Source of the DNA: CAWIMX01 sp963792785
Lineage (GTDB): Bacteria > Acidobacteriota > Vicinamibacteria > Vicinamibacterales > CAVVIG01
Direction: 5' to 3'
DNA length: 64,000 nucleotides
Assembly: GCA_963792785.1 (NCBI GenBank)
Contig: CAWBXO010000004.1
Coordinates: 124,001-188,000 of the forward strand
Part shown: in pieces, positions 52,601-61,991 of the stretch
How the letters are laid out: every line of letters starts with the position of its first letter
Numbering within the stretch: position 1 is the stretch's first letter
Notes under the pieces: model-generated
What the model was told of the DNA's origin: nothing
Databases searched by the model: none
What the model saw: the letters and a program-made list of their open reading frames with translations, nothing else
Translations under genes and position numbers: made by a program

Positions 52601-53308
52601 GCCGCCATCGTGCCCGCCGCGTCGGCCTTCCCGAACGGGTGGTCGCCGGTGGCCAGCTCGTACAACACGATGCCCAGCGAGAAGATGTCGGACCGCGCAT
52701 CGAGCGGCGCGCCCAGGATCTGCTCCGGCGACATGTACGACGGCGTCCCCACGCGCGTGCCCGCGTCGGTCAGGACGGTGCGCGCCTCGGCGGCGTCCGC
52801 GGCCAAGGCGTGGACCTGCTTGGCGAGGCCGAAGTCCATCACCTTCACGTGCCCCTGCGAGGTGAGCATCAGGTTGGCCGGCTTCAGATCGCGATGCACG
52901 AGGCCGCGGCGGTGGGCTTCATCGAGGGCCTCGGCGATCTCAATCGCGATCTCGACGATGCGGGGGATCGGCAGGGGCGCCTGTTCCGCCACGTCGTAGA
53001 GCGTCCCGCCCTCGACGTACTCCATCACGACGAACAGCGTGCCGGCGTGCTCGCCGAGCTCGTAGAATCTTGCAGATGAACGGATGGTCGAGGCTGGCAG
53101 CGGCCAGCGCCTCGCCCCGGAGACGCTCGCGGGCCACCGGATCCGCCTGGACCTCGGGCGGCAGCAGCTTCACCGCGACGCGCCGCTTCAGCCGCTCGTC
53201 GAGCGCCTCGTACACCGTGCCCATCCCGCCGGCGCCGATCTCGCCCGAGAGGCGATACCGGCCGCCGAGCACCTGACCGGTTCCGGTCGACGACGGAGGC
53301 GTGGGCAC
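49681..53308 (-). pseudogene. Ser/Thr kinase fused to AAA ATPase and TPR repeats, one frameshift
   Basis: Domains read from the N-terminus: Hanks kinase (GEIGAGGMGTVYEALDERLKRRVAVKLLP, then HRDLKPANLML, DFGLAKQ, GTPSYMSPEQ), an AAA_16-type ATPase (FVGREAETAELWWMLD, Walker A GGEPGVGKTRLSREL, DLHWADGPSLQFLSHL) and a long TPR-like helical region to residue about 1200. The frame breaks once, at about 53064-53070 (AGATTCTACG on the minus strand); removing one base joins SLDHPFICKI to YELGEHAGTLFVVMEYVEGG. The architecture is that of PknK-like or MalT-type signal ATPases. GTG 53308 or TTG 53314 is the start. Confidence 0.85.
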
Positions 53309-53344
53309 GGGCAAAGGCTCTCACGTCCGGGTCGGCAGGGCAAC

Positions 53345-54127
53345 TCAGGCTGGCGGCGCGGGAGCGGGTTCGCCGGCCGCGTACGTGAACGCGACATCGG
53401 CCACGCCGCCCTCGGTCACTTGCACGGTGGTCGTCGTCTCGCCGTATTTCTCGTGCCAGGCGCGAATCGTGTAATCGCCGACCGGGACGTTGCGGATCTC
53501 GAACTCGCCGGCGGCGCCGGACACGGCGAAGTACGGATGGCTCACCACGTGCACATACGCGAGCATCCAGCCGTGCACGTCACAGCGCAGCGTGAGCAGG
53601 CCTTCCGTGTCGGGCTGAAACCGGTTGGTCATCCCGGCGTTCGGCTGCGACACGTTGAACTCCGCCATCGTCTCCGACTGCCCGTGCACGTTGTGCAGGC
53701 CGCGGTCGCTATTGGTGACATCCAGCGTCTGGCCGATCTGGACCCCGACGACGCGCGGGCGGTAGACGCAGCCCCGCTGATCGAGCAGCACGGGATCGCT
53801 GGGCGGACGCACGGCCGGAAACGACCCCTCCAGCCGCACGAACACATTCGCCAGACCGCCGTCGGCATCGGCGACGACGCTCTCCTGGAACATCGGCCGC
53901 CCGCCGTTCGCCGCGTCGCACATCGGATCGGTGCGCATGCGGATCGGGAAGTTGTCCGGCGGCACGCCGTCGAGGCGAACGTGGCCGCGGATCGTGCCGA
54001 GAGGGCCCGGCGCCACCTCCGGGAGGTTCGAGCCCGCTCCACCGCAGGAGACGGCCAGCAGCGTCAGGCCGCACGCCGCGACGAGGCGGCCGACATCGCG
54101 GAGTCTGGACCGGACGTTCACCCTCAT
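53345..54127 (-). CDS. Cupredoxin-like lipoprotein with regulatory beta domain
   Basis: A 260-aa lipoprotein (lipobox LLAVSC, Cys about residue 28). A carboxypeptidase-regulatory-like start (LGTIRGHVRLDG) is followed by a part with plastocyanin-type copper-site spacing: HNVH (in DRGLHNVHGQ) and LRCDVHGWMLAY, giving His, Cys, His, Met. The C-terminus is a second beta domain (GEFEIRNVPVGDYTIRAWHEKYGE). A type 1 copper site is inferred. It starts 3 bases after the secreted HExxH gene, so the two are co-transcribed. Confidence 0.78.
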   Translation of the reverse strand: MRVNVRSRLRDVGRLVAACGLTLLAVSCGGAGSNLPEVAPGPLGTIRGHVRLDGVPPDNFPIRMRTDPMCDAANGGRPMFQESVVADADGGLANVFVRLEGSFPAVRPPSDPVLLDQRGCVYRPRVVGVQIGQTLDVTNSDRGLHNVHGQSETMAEFNVSQPNAGMTNRFQPDTEGLLTLRCDVHGWMLAYVHVVSHPYFAVSGAAGEFEIRNVPVGDYTIRAWHEKYGETTTTVQVTEGGVADVAFTYAAGEPAPAPPA

Positions 54128-54130
54128 CCG

Positions 54131-56636
54131 CTATTCCGCGCCCGCCGCCCGCGCCTCGAGCAGCACCGACAGCACGTCGTCGTAGCGGCCGCGGGCGGCG
54201 CCCCGCACCGCGCCGGCCATCTCGTTCGTCCAGCGCACGCCGGCGTTCTGGGCGTTCTCACGCGTTCGATTCAGCAGCTCGGTTGAGAACTGGTTGAAGT
54301 TCCAGCCCTCGAGCTTCGTCCAGAGCGACCACTGCTTCACGAATCCCGCGTAGCCCGCCGCGTCGGCGTTGGCGCCAAGGAGGCCCGACGTGTTCAGCGA
54401 CTCGGCCGCCTGGAGGACCGAGCGCATCGACTGGAACCGCCGCTGCACCGATTCGGGCGCCACCTGGTACACGAGCCCCGCGGGCGGCGGCGGCTTGTGA
54501 AAGTCCAGGCAGAAGCCGGTCACCGTCGCCGTGAGACTCCCGGGCGCGGGGGCCGCGTTCGCGGAGGGCGCGCTCGGCGGCGCGTTCTGCCGCACGGGCT
54601 GCAACACCAGTCCCTCCGGCGCGAGCACCTGGATCGGATTGCCGCCCCGGCCGAGCACCTCGAGCGTGAAGGCTGCTCCGCTCGACTCGCCCGTCGCCGT
54701 CACCGATACGTTCGGCCCGCCCGCCGCGGCCTGCGGCGCCGCCGCCACGCGCACGAGCGTGCCCGGCGTGAGGCGAATGGCGGCGCCCGAACGCGCATGC
54801 GCGCCGTGCCCGGGCGCGGTCAGATGCAGTGCGGCCATGAGTCCGTCGCGCACGCGGGGCCAGAGGCCAGCGAGGTGCGGCGGCGCGGTCTCGATCGCCC
54901 CGCTCTGGCGGGGCGGCGCGGCGGGCGGCTCGCCGCTCACGCGCACGCCGGTGATGATGAACGCCTGATAGCGATCGTCCGCACGCAGCCCGCCGCCCGC
55001 CAGCGAGTACGGGATCCCGTCGGCGCCCGTATACGAGAACCCCAGCCCGTTCAGGCCGCCGAGCAGGTCCTTTCCGATGTTGATGTAGGCGGTGCGGCCA
55101 CCCGCGGATCCGGTGCCGGCGTTGGACGGCACGTGGCCGCCGTCGCGCAGGTATTGATCCCGCGTCCCCTGATACCCGCACATCTTCAGGCAGTCGTCCA
55201 GCTTCGCCCGCGCGGCGTCGACGGCCGCCTGCGCCTTCGGCACGTCGGTGGCGAGTTCCGTCTTGCGCGCGTCGAGCTTCGCAGCCTCGGCCTGCAGGCG
55301 CTGCAGCTTCGCCTGCGCGGCGTCGCGGCGCGCCATGAGGCTCGTCATGTACGGGCTGCGATGGGCCGAGCCGGGCACCACGGCGCCGTTGCGCACCGTG
55401 ACGATGTCCACCTGGCCGCCGCCTTCCTGATAGCGGACCTCCTGGCTTCCGTCGTTGATGAACGTGCCCTTCTTCGCCGGGTCCGTGGCGTTCGGATCGC
55501 CCAGCCGGCGGTTGAACTCCTCGGTCAGATCGTTCAGGTCGCTCTGCGCCGTCTGCAGCTCGCCGCCGTTCCCACGCAGTTGCGTCAATCGCGCGTCGAC
55601 CTTCGCGGCCTCGGCCTGCAGTTCCTCGAGGTGCGTCTGGGCCTTCGCGAGCTCGGCCGCGAGCGCCTGACAGGGATCGCAGACCGGCTGCGTGGGCGGC
55701 GGCGGCGGCGGCGGGGTGGGCGCCGGCGCCGGCTGCGTGCCGGTGCTCGTGGCGGCGCCCGTGCCGGCGGTGGTCGCCCCGCCGGTGGTGACCGGTCCAC
55801 CCGTCGTGGCCGTGCCGCCCGCCGACGCGCCTACGGCGCCGGTGGTCTGCTGCGTGTCGTCGGGCTCCGGCTCGTTCGCGCGCCGTTCCAGTTCGTCGAG
55901 ACGCGCCTGGATCCGCGCGCGGTCCGCCTCGGAGAAGTACTGCTCGAGACCCTGAACGACCGGCGTCGACCGCCGCAGCACCACCCACTTGTTCAGCGTC
56001 CGCTCGTCGGGGAACGGATTGTCGAAGAAGTTGGCGTGCCAGGTACGTATTGAGGGCGACGATGGCGTCGATGGCGTCCTGATCCGTGGCGCCGCGGCCG
56101 GGCGTGAGGGCCTCGTCGATGGCGCGGCTCACCGCCCCGGGGAAGTCCCCGCCGTCGAGTTGCTGGTCGATGAAGCCGCCGATGGCCTCGTCCTGGCCGT
56201 CGTTGAAGCGCGACACGGTGCTGAACGGATACGTCGGAAAGAAGTCGAACCACGCGTGCCACATCTCGTGCGTAATCGTCGAGATCTGCGCCCGGGACAG
56301 CGTGGTGAGATCCATCCCCGGCTTCAGATACACGGTGTTCCAGGCCGGATAGTAGAGCGCCGCGTTGTCGCCGATATCGTCCGAGAACTTCACGGTGGGG
56401 AGGTCCGTCGCGAGCTGGTCGGTCCAGTCCGACGGCAACCCCTTGGCGTCGAGCGCGTCCTTGAGCTTGCCGAGCAGCGTCGTCGTCTGGGCGCCGGTGA
56501 GCTTGTCGCCGGACACGGTCGTCGACGGCAGGTTGCCATCGTCGTCCTGCGCGAAGCCGGGCCGCGGCGCCAGGCACAGGACGGCCACGAGTCCGAGCAG
56601 GGCCAGGCCGCTCGCGCGGCGATTGGAGCGCCTCAT
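54131..56636 (-). pseudogene. Secreted HExxH protein with coiled-coil region, one frameshift
   Basis: Signal peptide (RRASGLALLGLVAVLCLAPRPGFAQ). The N-terminal part has ITHEMWHAWFDFFP, an HExxH zinc motif, with DEAIGGFID 20-some residues later as candidate third ligand. The frame breaks at about 56033-56043; one base removed joins VALNTYLA to ANFFDNPFPDERTLNKWVVLRRSTPVVQGLEQYFSEADRARIQ. Then come a Thr/Gly/Pro-rich linker, two heptad-rich coiled coils (about 265-320 and 420-470) and a C-terminal beta domain, about 835 residues in total. GAGGGAGGA precedes ATG 56636. Not assigned to a family. Confidence 0.78.
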
Positions 56637-56722
56637 CGATCCTCCCTCTCCGTGGGTATCATTGCGGCCCATCCTACAACGGCCCGGCCACGCGGTATAA
56701 CAGGGGGACAAGGAGCCACCCT

Positions 56723-57169
56723 ATGACCAGTCGCACCGCCACAGTCGCCCTCGGCATGATCGTCGCCGCCTCGTTCGCCGTCTCCCCCGCCGCCCAGGCC
56801 ACCCGGCGCTACGTGACCGGCCGCTCGGCCGCGGCGCCCAATGCCGCCACGCAGCCGCCGTTCAGCGGGGCCGTGCTCGCCGGCGACACCTTATATATCT
56901 CCGGCACGCTGGGGATTGGCGATACGGCCGCCGACGCCGCTCGCAACGTGCTCTCGAGCATCAAGACCACGGTCGAGGCCGCGGGCATGACGATGGACGA
57001 CATGGTCACCGTGCAGGTGTTCACGGCGGACCTCGCGTACTACAACGACTTCAACACCGTGTACCGCACGTTCTTCACGCAGGAGTATCCGGCCCGGGCA
57101 TTCGTCGGCGCGGGCAGCCTGCTCAACAACGCGAAGTTCGAGGTGCTGGGGGTGGCGGTCAGGAGATAG
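56723..57169 (+). CDS. RidA family protein with signal peptide
   Basis: A 148-aa protein. RidA/YjgF-type core (PPFSGAVLAGDTLYISGTLG, NVLSSIKTTVEAAGMTMDDMVTVQVFTADL, YPARAFVGAGSLLNNAKFEVLGVA) with the conserved arginine in ARAFV. RidA deaminates reactive enamine/imine intermediates in the cytoplasm, but this copy has an N-terminal signal peptide (TVALGMIVAASFAVSPAAQA), so it is exported and probably has another role. GGAGCC lies 6 bases upstream of the ATG. Confidence 0.88.
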   Translation: MTSRTATVALGMIVAASFAVSPAAQATRRYVTGRSAAAPNAATQPPFSGAVLAGDTLYISGTLGIGDTAADAARNVLSSIKTTVEAAGMTMDDMVTVQVFTADLAYYNDFNTVYRTFFTQEYPARAFVGAGSLLNNAKFEVLGVAVRR

Positions 57170-57177
57170 TAGGCGTC

Positions 57178-57300
57178 AGCTGTTAGCCGTTAGCTGTTAG
57201 CCGTTAGCCGGTAGCCGTTAGCTGTTAGCCGTTAGCCGGTAGCCGGTAGCCGGTAGCCGGTAGCCGGTAGCCGGTAGCCGGTAGCCGTTAGGTGTTAGCG
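57178..57300. repeat. TTAGCCG/GTAGCCG heptamer array
   Basis: About 17 copies of a 7-base unit (TTAGCTG, TTAGCCG, GTAGCCG) fill the space between ridA-like and coxS. The second half is an almost perfect GTAGCCG run. It is the same unit as at 14195. No spacers, so not CRISPR. Confidence 0.92.
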
Positions 57301-57333
57301 GGTGTAGGCTAATGCCCTGCGCAAGGGGGGTTC

Positions 57334-57795
<462 letters not shown>

Positions 57796-57798
57796 GCC

Positions 57799-60156
57799 AT
57801 GGCCACACCTGTGCTTCCGAAGCTCGTCGGCCAGCGCGTCAAGCGCCGTGAAGATCCGCGTCTCATCCAGGGCCACGGCACCTACGTGGACGATGTGAAG
57901 ATCGCCGGCATGCGCCACATGGCGTTCAAGCGCAGCGACGTCGCGCACGGCCGGATCGTCTCGATCGACACCGCCGCCGCGAAGGCGATGGAGGGCGTCG
58001 AGGCCGTGTACACCGGCACGGACATCGCCCAGTGGCTCGCGCCCATGCCGATCGGCACGCCCTTCCCCTCGCCCGATCACCGCGCCGTCGCGATCGACAT
58101 GGTCCGCTACGCGGGCGAGCCGGTCGCCGTCGTCGTCGCCGCCGACCGTTATGTCGCGCGCGATGCCGCCGACGCGATCGCCGTCGAGTACGAGACGCTG
58201 CCCGCCGTCGTGGATCCCGAGCTCGCCATGACCGGCAAGCCCGTCGTGATCCACGAGAAGTTCCCGAACAACCTGTCGGTGCCCCTCGTGCCGAGCGGCA
58301 CGGGCGTCACGCCGGCCGGCGTGGACGACTCGGCCCTCGACAAGGCGTTCGCCGCCGCCGAGGTCGTGATCACGCAGCGCATGATGAACCAGCGCCTCAT
58401 CCCCAACGCGATGGAGCCGCGCGGCGTCGTCGCGCACTTCGAGCCGGGCAAGGGGACGATGACGATCTGGTCGTCCACGCAGAACCCGCACATCCTGCGG
58501 ACGATGATCGCGGCGATGACGGGCCTCGGCCAGGATCAGGTGCGCGCCATCGCCCCGGAGGTCGGCGGCGGCTTCGGCGCCAAGATCAACATTTACGGCG
58601 AGGAGTACGTCGCCGCCGTCGTCTCGAAAGAGCTCGGGCTGCCGGTGAAGTGGATCGAGGACCGGTCGGAAGCCTTCGTCGCGACGACGCACGGCCGCGA
58701 CATCATCGGCTACATCGAGCTCGCGGCGAAGAAGGACGGCACCGTGCTGGGGCTGAAGCTTCGGCTCATCGCGGACATCGGCGCCTACAACATGCTCCTC
58801 ACCGCCGCGATCCCGACCCTGACGATGCTGATGGCGAACGGGACGTACAACATCCCCGCCATCCGCACGACGCTGACGGAGGTCTTCACCAACAAGACGC
58901 CGACCGACGCGTACCGCGGCGCCGGCCGTCCCGAGGCGACGTATTTCGTCGAGCGCGCGATGGACATGCTCGCGGCCGAATTGAAGATGGACCCGGCCGA
59001 GCTGCGGAGGAAGAACTTCATCCGAGCGGATCAGTTCCCGTTCCAGACGCAGATGGGCGCGGTGTACGACTCGGGCGACTACGCGAAGGCGCTCGATCTG
59101 GCGCTCGAGAAGTCGGGCTGGGCCGCCCTGAAACAGGAGCGCGACGCCGCGCGCGCGCAGGGGCGGCTCGTCGGCCTCGGCCTGTCGATGTACGTCGAGG
59201 TGTGCGGCCTCGGGCCCTCGTCTTCCCTGCCGACGGGCGGCTGGGAACACGCCGGCGTCACCGTCGAGCGTGACGGCCGCATCAGCGCGACGACCGGCGC
59301 CTCGCCGCACGGCCAGGGCAACGAGACCACGTTCGCGCAGATGCTCGCCGATCAGTTCGGCGTGCCGATCGAGCACGTGACGATCCTGCACGGCGACACC
59401 GCCATCGTGAAACAGGGCATCGGCACCTTCGGCAGCCGCTCGCAGGCCGTCGGCGGCACCGCCATTCACATGGCCGGCGACAAGGTGAGGAAGAAGATGG
59501 CGAAGTTCGCCGCGGCCCTGCTCGAGGCCAGCGAGGCGGATCTCGTGTTCGAGGACGGGAAGATCTCGGTGAAGGGCGCCCCGGCGCGCGGCAAGACCTT
59601 CGCCGAGGTCGCGTCGTACGCCTACGTGCCCGTGCCGCTGCCCGCCGGGCTCGAGCCCGGGCTGAGCGACGAGGCCTTCTTCGAGCCCGCCAACAACACG
59701 TATCCGTTCGGCTGCCACATCTCGATGCTCGAGATCGATCGCGAGACCGGCGAGCCGACGCTGCTGAAGCTCGTCGCCGTCGACGATGCCGGCGTGCTGA
59801 TCAACCCGATGATCGTCGAGGGACAGATCCACGGCGGCCTCGCGCAGGGGATCGGGCAGGCGATGATCGAGGAGGCCGTCTACAACGAGGACGGCCAGCT
59901 CGTGACCGGGTCGTTCATGGACTACGCGCTGCCGCGCGCCATCGACTTCCCCACCTTCGAGCTGTACAACACCGTGACGCCGACGCCCGTCAACCCGATC
60001 GGCGCGAAGGGCGTGGGCGAAGCCGGCACCCTCGGCTCCACGCCCTGCATCGTCGCCGCGGCGGTGGACGCCCTGAGCGGGTTCGGCGTGAGGCACATCG
60101 ACATGATGCTGCGGCCCGAGAAACTGTGGCGCATCATCCAGGGAGGCGCGAAGTGA
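57799..60156 (+). CDS. coxL: CO-dehydrogenase-type large subunit, form II (molybdopterin)
   Basis: A 785-aa molybdenum-cofactor subunit. Markers: KRREDPRLIQGHGTYVDD at the start, GGGFGAKINIYGEEY, the active-site loop AYRGAGRPEATYF and the C-terminal GAKGVGEAGTLGSTP with the catalytic glutamate. The AYRGAGR loop, not AYxCSFR, places it in form II, whose substrate is often not CO. Overlap of the stop with coxM (GTGA) shows tight coupling. Confidence 0.93.
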   Translation: MATPVLPKLVGQRVKRREDPRLIQGHGTYVDDVKIAGMRHMAFKRSDVAHGRIVSIDTAAAKAMEGVEAVYTGTDIAQWLAPMPIGTPFPSPDHRAVAIDMVRYAGEPVAVVVAADRYVARDAADAIAVEYETLPAVVDPELAMTGKPVVIHEKFPNNLSVPLVPSGTGVTPAGVDDSALDKAFAAAEVVITQRMMNQRLIPNAMEPRGVVAHFEPGKGTMTIWSSTQNPHILRTMIAAMTGLGQDQVRAIAPEVGGGFGAKINIYGEEYVAAVVSKELGLPVKWIEDRSEAFVATTHGRDIIGYIELAAKKDGTVLGLKLRLIADIGAYNMLLTAAIPTLTMLMANGTYNIPAIRTTLTEVFTNKTPTDAYRGAGRPEATYFVERAMDMLAAELKMDPAELRRKNFIRADQFPFQTQMGAVYDSGDYAKALDLALEKSGWAALKQERDAARAQGRLVGLGLSMYVEVCGLGPSSSLPTGGWEHAGVTVERDGRISATTGASPHGQGNETTFAQMLADQFGVPIEHVTILHGDTAIVKQGIGTFGSRSQAVGGTAIHMAGDKVRKKMAKFAAALLEASEADLVFEDGKISVKGAPARGKTFAEVASYAYVPVPLPAGLEPGLSDEAFFEPANNTYPFGCHISMLEIDRETGEPTLLKLVAVDDAGVLINPMIVEGQIHGGLAQGIGQAMIEEAVYNEDGQLVTGSFMDYALPRAIDFPTFELYNTVTPTPVNPIGAKGVGEAGTLGSTPCIVAAAVDALSGFGVRHIDMMLRPEKLWRIIQGGAK

Positions 60157-60996
60157 TCCCGACCGCATTCACCTACAAGCGCGCGTCGTCGCTGGACGAT
60201 GCCCTCGCGAAGCTGAAGGCCAGCGGCGGCAAGCTGCTCGCCGGCGGCCACAGCCTGATTCCACTGATGAAGCTGCGGCTGAGCGAGCCGCCGGCGCTTA
60301 TCGACGTGGCGCAGGCTCCCGGAACTGGCCGGGATCCGCGAGTTCGACGGCAAGCTCGAGATCGGGGCCGCGACGACGCACCACGCCGTGGCCTCGTCCG
60401 CCCTGTTCGCCCGTGCCTGCCCCGTCGTGCCTGAGGCGGCCGGCCAGATCGGCGACCCGCAGGTGCGCAACCGCGGGACGCTCGGCGGCAGCCTGGCCCA
60501 TGCCGATCCGTCGGCCGACTACCCGGCCGCGATGCTGGCGATCGACGCCGAGATCCACCTGAAGAGCACGAAGGGCGTGCGCAAGGTGAAGGCGAGCGCG
60601 TTCTTCCAGGATCTGTTCACCGTGGACCTGAAGCCTGACGAGATCATCATCGGCGTGCAGTTCGCGGCGGCTCCGGCATCGGCGTACGCCAAGCTGCGCC
60701 AGCGCGCGTCGCACTTCGCGATTGTCGGCGTGGCGGCCGCGCTCGAGGTGAAGAACGGGAAGATCGAGTGGGCGCGGCTCGGCCTGACGGGCGCCGGCAC
60801 GCACGCCACGCGGCTGACGGCGGTCGAAGAGGCGCTGGCCGGGCAACCGGCGACGGTGGAAGCCGTGACGAAGGCAGCGGCGCTGGCGAGCGTGAAGACG
60901 GCGAACGCCGACATTCACGCCAGCGCGGACTACCGGAAGGCGATGGTGCCCGTGTTCACGCGGCGGGCGCTCGAAGCCGCGCTGGCGCGCGCGTGA
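60153..60996 (+). pseudogene. coxM: CO-dehydrogenase-type medium subunit (FAD), one frameshift
   Basis: FAD-binding subunit: IPTAFTYKRASSLDDALAKL, GGKLLAGGHSLIPLMKLRLSEP (FAD motif 1) and then, in the next frame, GQIGDPQVRNRGTLGGSLAHADPSADYPAAML (FAD motif 2), MVPVFTRRALEAAL. The break is at the CCC at 60318-60320; removing one C gives IDVAQAPELAGIREFDGKLEIGAATTHHAVASSALF and a 280-aa protein. Start GTG 60153 overlaps the coxL stop. A sequencing indel is much more likely than gene loss, as both halves are fully conserved. Confidence 0.9.
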
Positions 60997-61091
60997 GCGG
61001 AAGAGGCCGCCGGCGCGTTTTGGAACTTCGCCGTCGCGCCGAGTTCTACCGTGTGCCGACGCGACGTGCCGCCCGGCTTCTATCCTGCTGT

Positions 61092-61139
61092 TGTAGTGCG
61101 GGCCTTCAGGCCCGCGCGAACCTGAAGGTCCGCCCTACA
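61092..61139. repeat. REP-like palindrome between coxM and coxG
   Basis: A nested palindrome: outer TGTAG/CTACA, inner CCTTCAGG and CCTGAAGG, and a local hairpin GCGGGCCT/AGGCCCGC at 61098-61115. It overlaps the coxG stop and sits between the convergent coxM and coxG genes, so it can serve as terminator for both. The pattern resembles dispersed repeats of this bacterial group. Confidence 0.7.
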
Positions 61140-61566
61140 GCCGTTCCTGCAGGTTCGCGAAGAAGCGGTCCTGCATCATTTTCGACACGCCCGCGATCAG
61201 GCGCTGGCCGAGGCGCGCGATGGGGCCGGTGGTCTGCACCGAGCCCGTGACCTCGAGCCGCGTGCCGGCGGGATCCGGATGCAGGGCGATGTTGGCGCTG
61301 CCCTTCACGCACCCCGGCTTGCCCTGCCCTTCCACCGACAACCGGTAGGACGTCGGCGGCACCTTCTCCGAGAGGGCCACCGTCCCTTCGTACGACCCGG
61401 AGATCGCCGCAAGCGCCACGGCCAGCGTGGCGCGATAGCGATCGTCGCCAATCGGCTCGAGCTCACCGCAGCCCGGAATGCAGGCGGCGACGATCTTCGG
61501 GTCCATCAGCAGATCCCAGACGCGCTCGGGCGGCGCTGTTAGCGTGTACGTGGCGGAGATGTTCAT
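61135..61566 (-). CDS. coxG: CoxG-like SRPBCC protein
   Basis: A 143-aa SRPBCC-fold protein: TYTLTAPPERVWDLLMDPKIVAACIPGCGELEPIGDDRYRATLAV, then VEGQGKPGCVKGSANIAL and the C-terminal helix GQRLIAGVSKMMQDRFFANL. The CIPGC segment is typical of CoxG, which helps anchor form I CO dehydrogenase to the membrane. ATG 61566 is preferred. It starts 3 bases from the divergent four-helix-bundle gene. Confidence 0.9.
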   Translation of the reverse strand: MNISATYTLTAPPERVWDLLMDPKIVAACIPGCGELEPIGDDRYRATLAVALAAISGSYEGTVALSEKVPPTSYRLSVEGQGKPGCVKGSANIALHPDPAGTRLEVTGSVQTTGPIARLGQRLIAGVSKMMQDRFFANLQERL

Positions 61567-61991
61567 GGGTGCTTGGGTGCTTGGGTGCGGCGCGCCGGGT
61601 TCAGGATCTCTCGATTTGGCAGCTTGCCGATGAAATCCGGACTCGAGTGTACGCACTTTCTGCCACGGGTGCCATCGTTGGCGATCGCAGATTTCGCGAT
61701 CAGCTCATGGACGCCGCGGGCTCGGTCTGCCGAAATATCGCCGAAGGCTTCGGACGCTATCGTCACAAAGAATTTGCCAACTACCTGATTATCGCCCGCG
61801 GATCCCTGTTCGAACTCTCCGACCACGTCCGCGACGGCATGCTCCGCGGCCATTGGAATGCGGAGACCTGCAAGGAGATCCAAGGCCTCTGCCACCGCGC
61901 CATCGCCGGCACAACGAGGATGATCCGCTACCTCAAGACCCACGCCGATCGCTAGCACCCAGCACCCCAGCACCTAAGCACCCAAGCACCC
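61567..61991. mobile_element. Four-helix-bundle cassette bounded by inverted tandem units
   Basis: Left boundary: three 8-base units GGGTGCTT (61567-61590). Right boundary: two perfect AAGCACCC units (61976-61991), preceded by degenerate CAGCACCC units from 61956. The outer 16 bases are perfect inverted repeats. Inside is one gene, 61569-61955, whose start and stop codons lie at the edges of the arrays. On the right, coxE runs through the array with an odd tail. The boundaries are read directly; mobility is inferred. Confidence 0.5.
61569..61955 (+). CDS. Four-helix-bundle protein (23S rRNA-intervening-sequence/Avd-like family)
   Basis: A 128-aa protein of the TIGR02436-type fold: VQDLSIWQLADEIRTRVYAL, DQLMDAAGSVCRNIAEGFGRY, EFANYLIIARGSLFELSDHV. 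Members occur as 23S rRNA intervening-sequence proteins and as the Avd helper of diversity-generating retroelements, but most are orphans as here. No reverse transcriptase or rRNA gene is nearby. The start (GTG 61569) lies inside a GGGTGCTT repeat. Confidence 0.88.
   Translation: MLGCLGAARRVQDLSIWQLADEIRTRVYALSATGAIVGDRRFRDQLMDAAGSVCRNIAEGFGRYRHKEFANYLIIARGSLFELSDHVRDGMLRGHWNAETCKEIQGLCHRAIAGTTRMIRYLKTHADR

Noticed and set aside
50449..53079. An 876-codon plus-strand open frame
   Set aside because: Antisense to the kinase-ATPase gene, whose domains are clear; composition is typical of a shadow frame.
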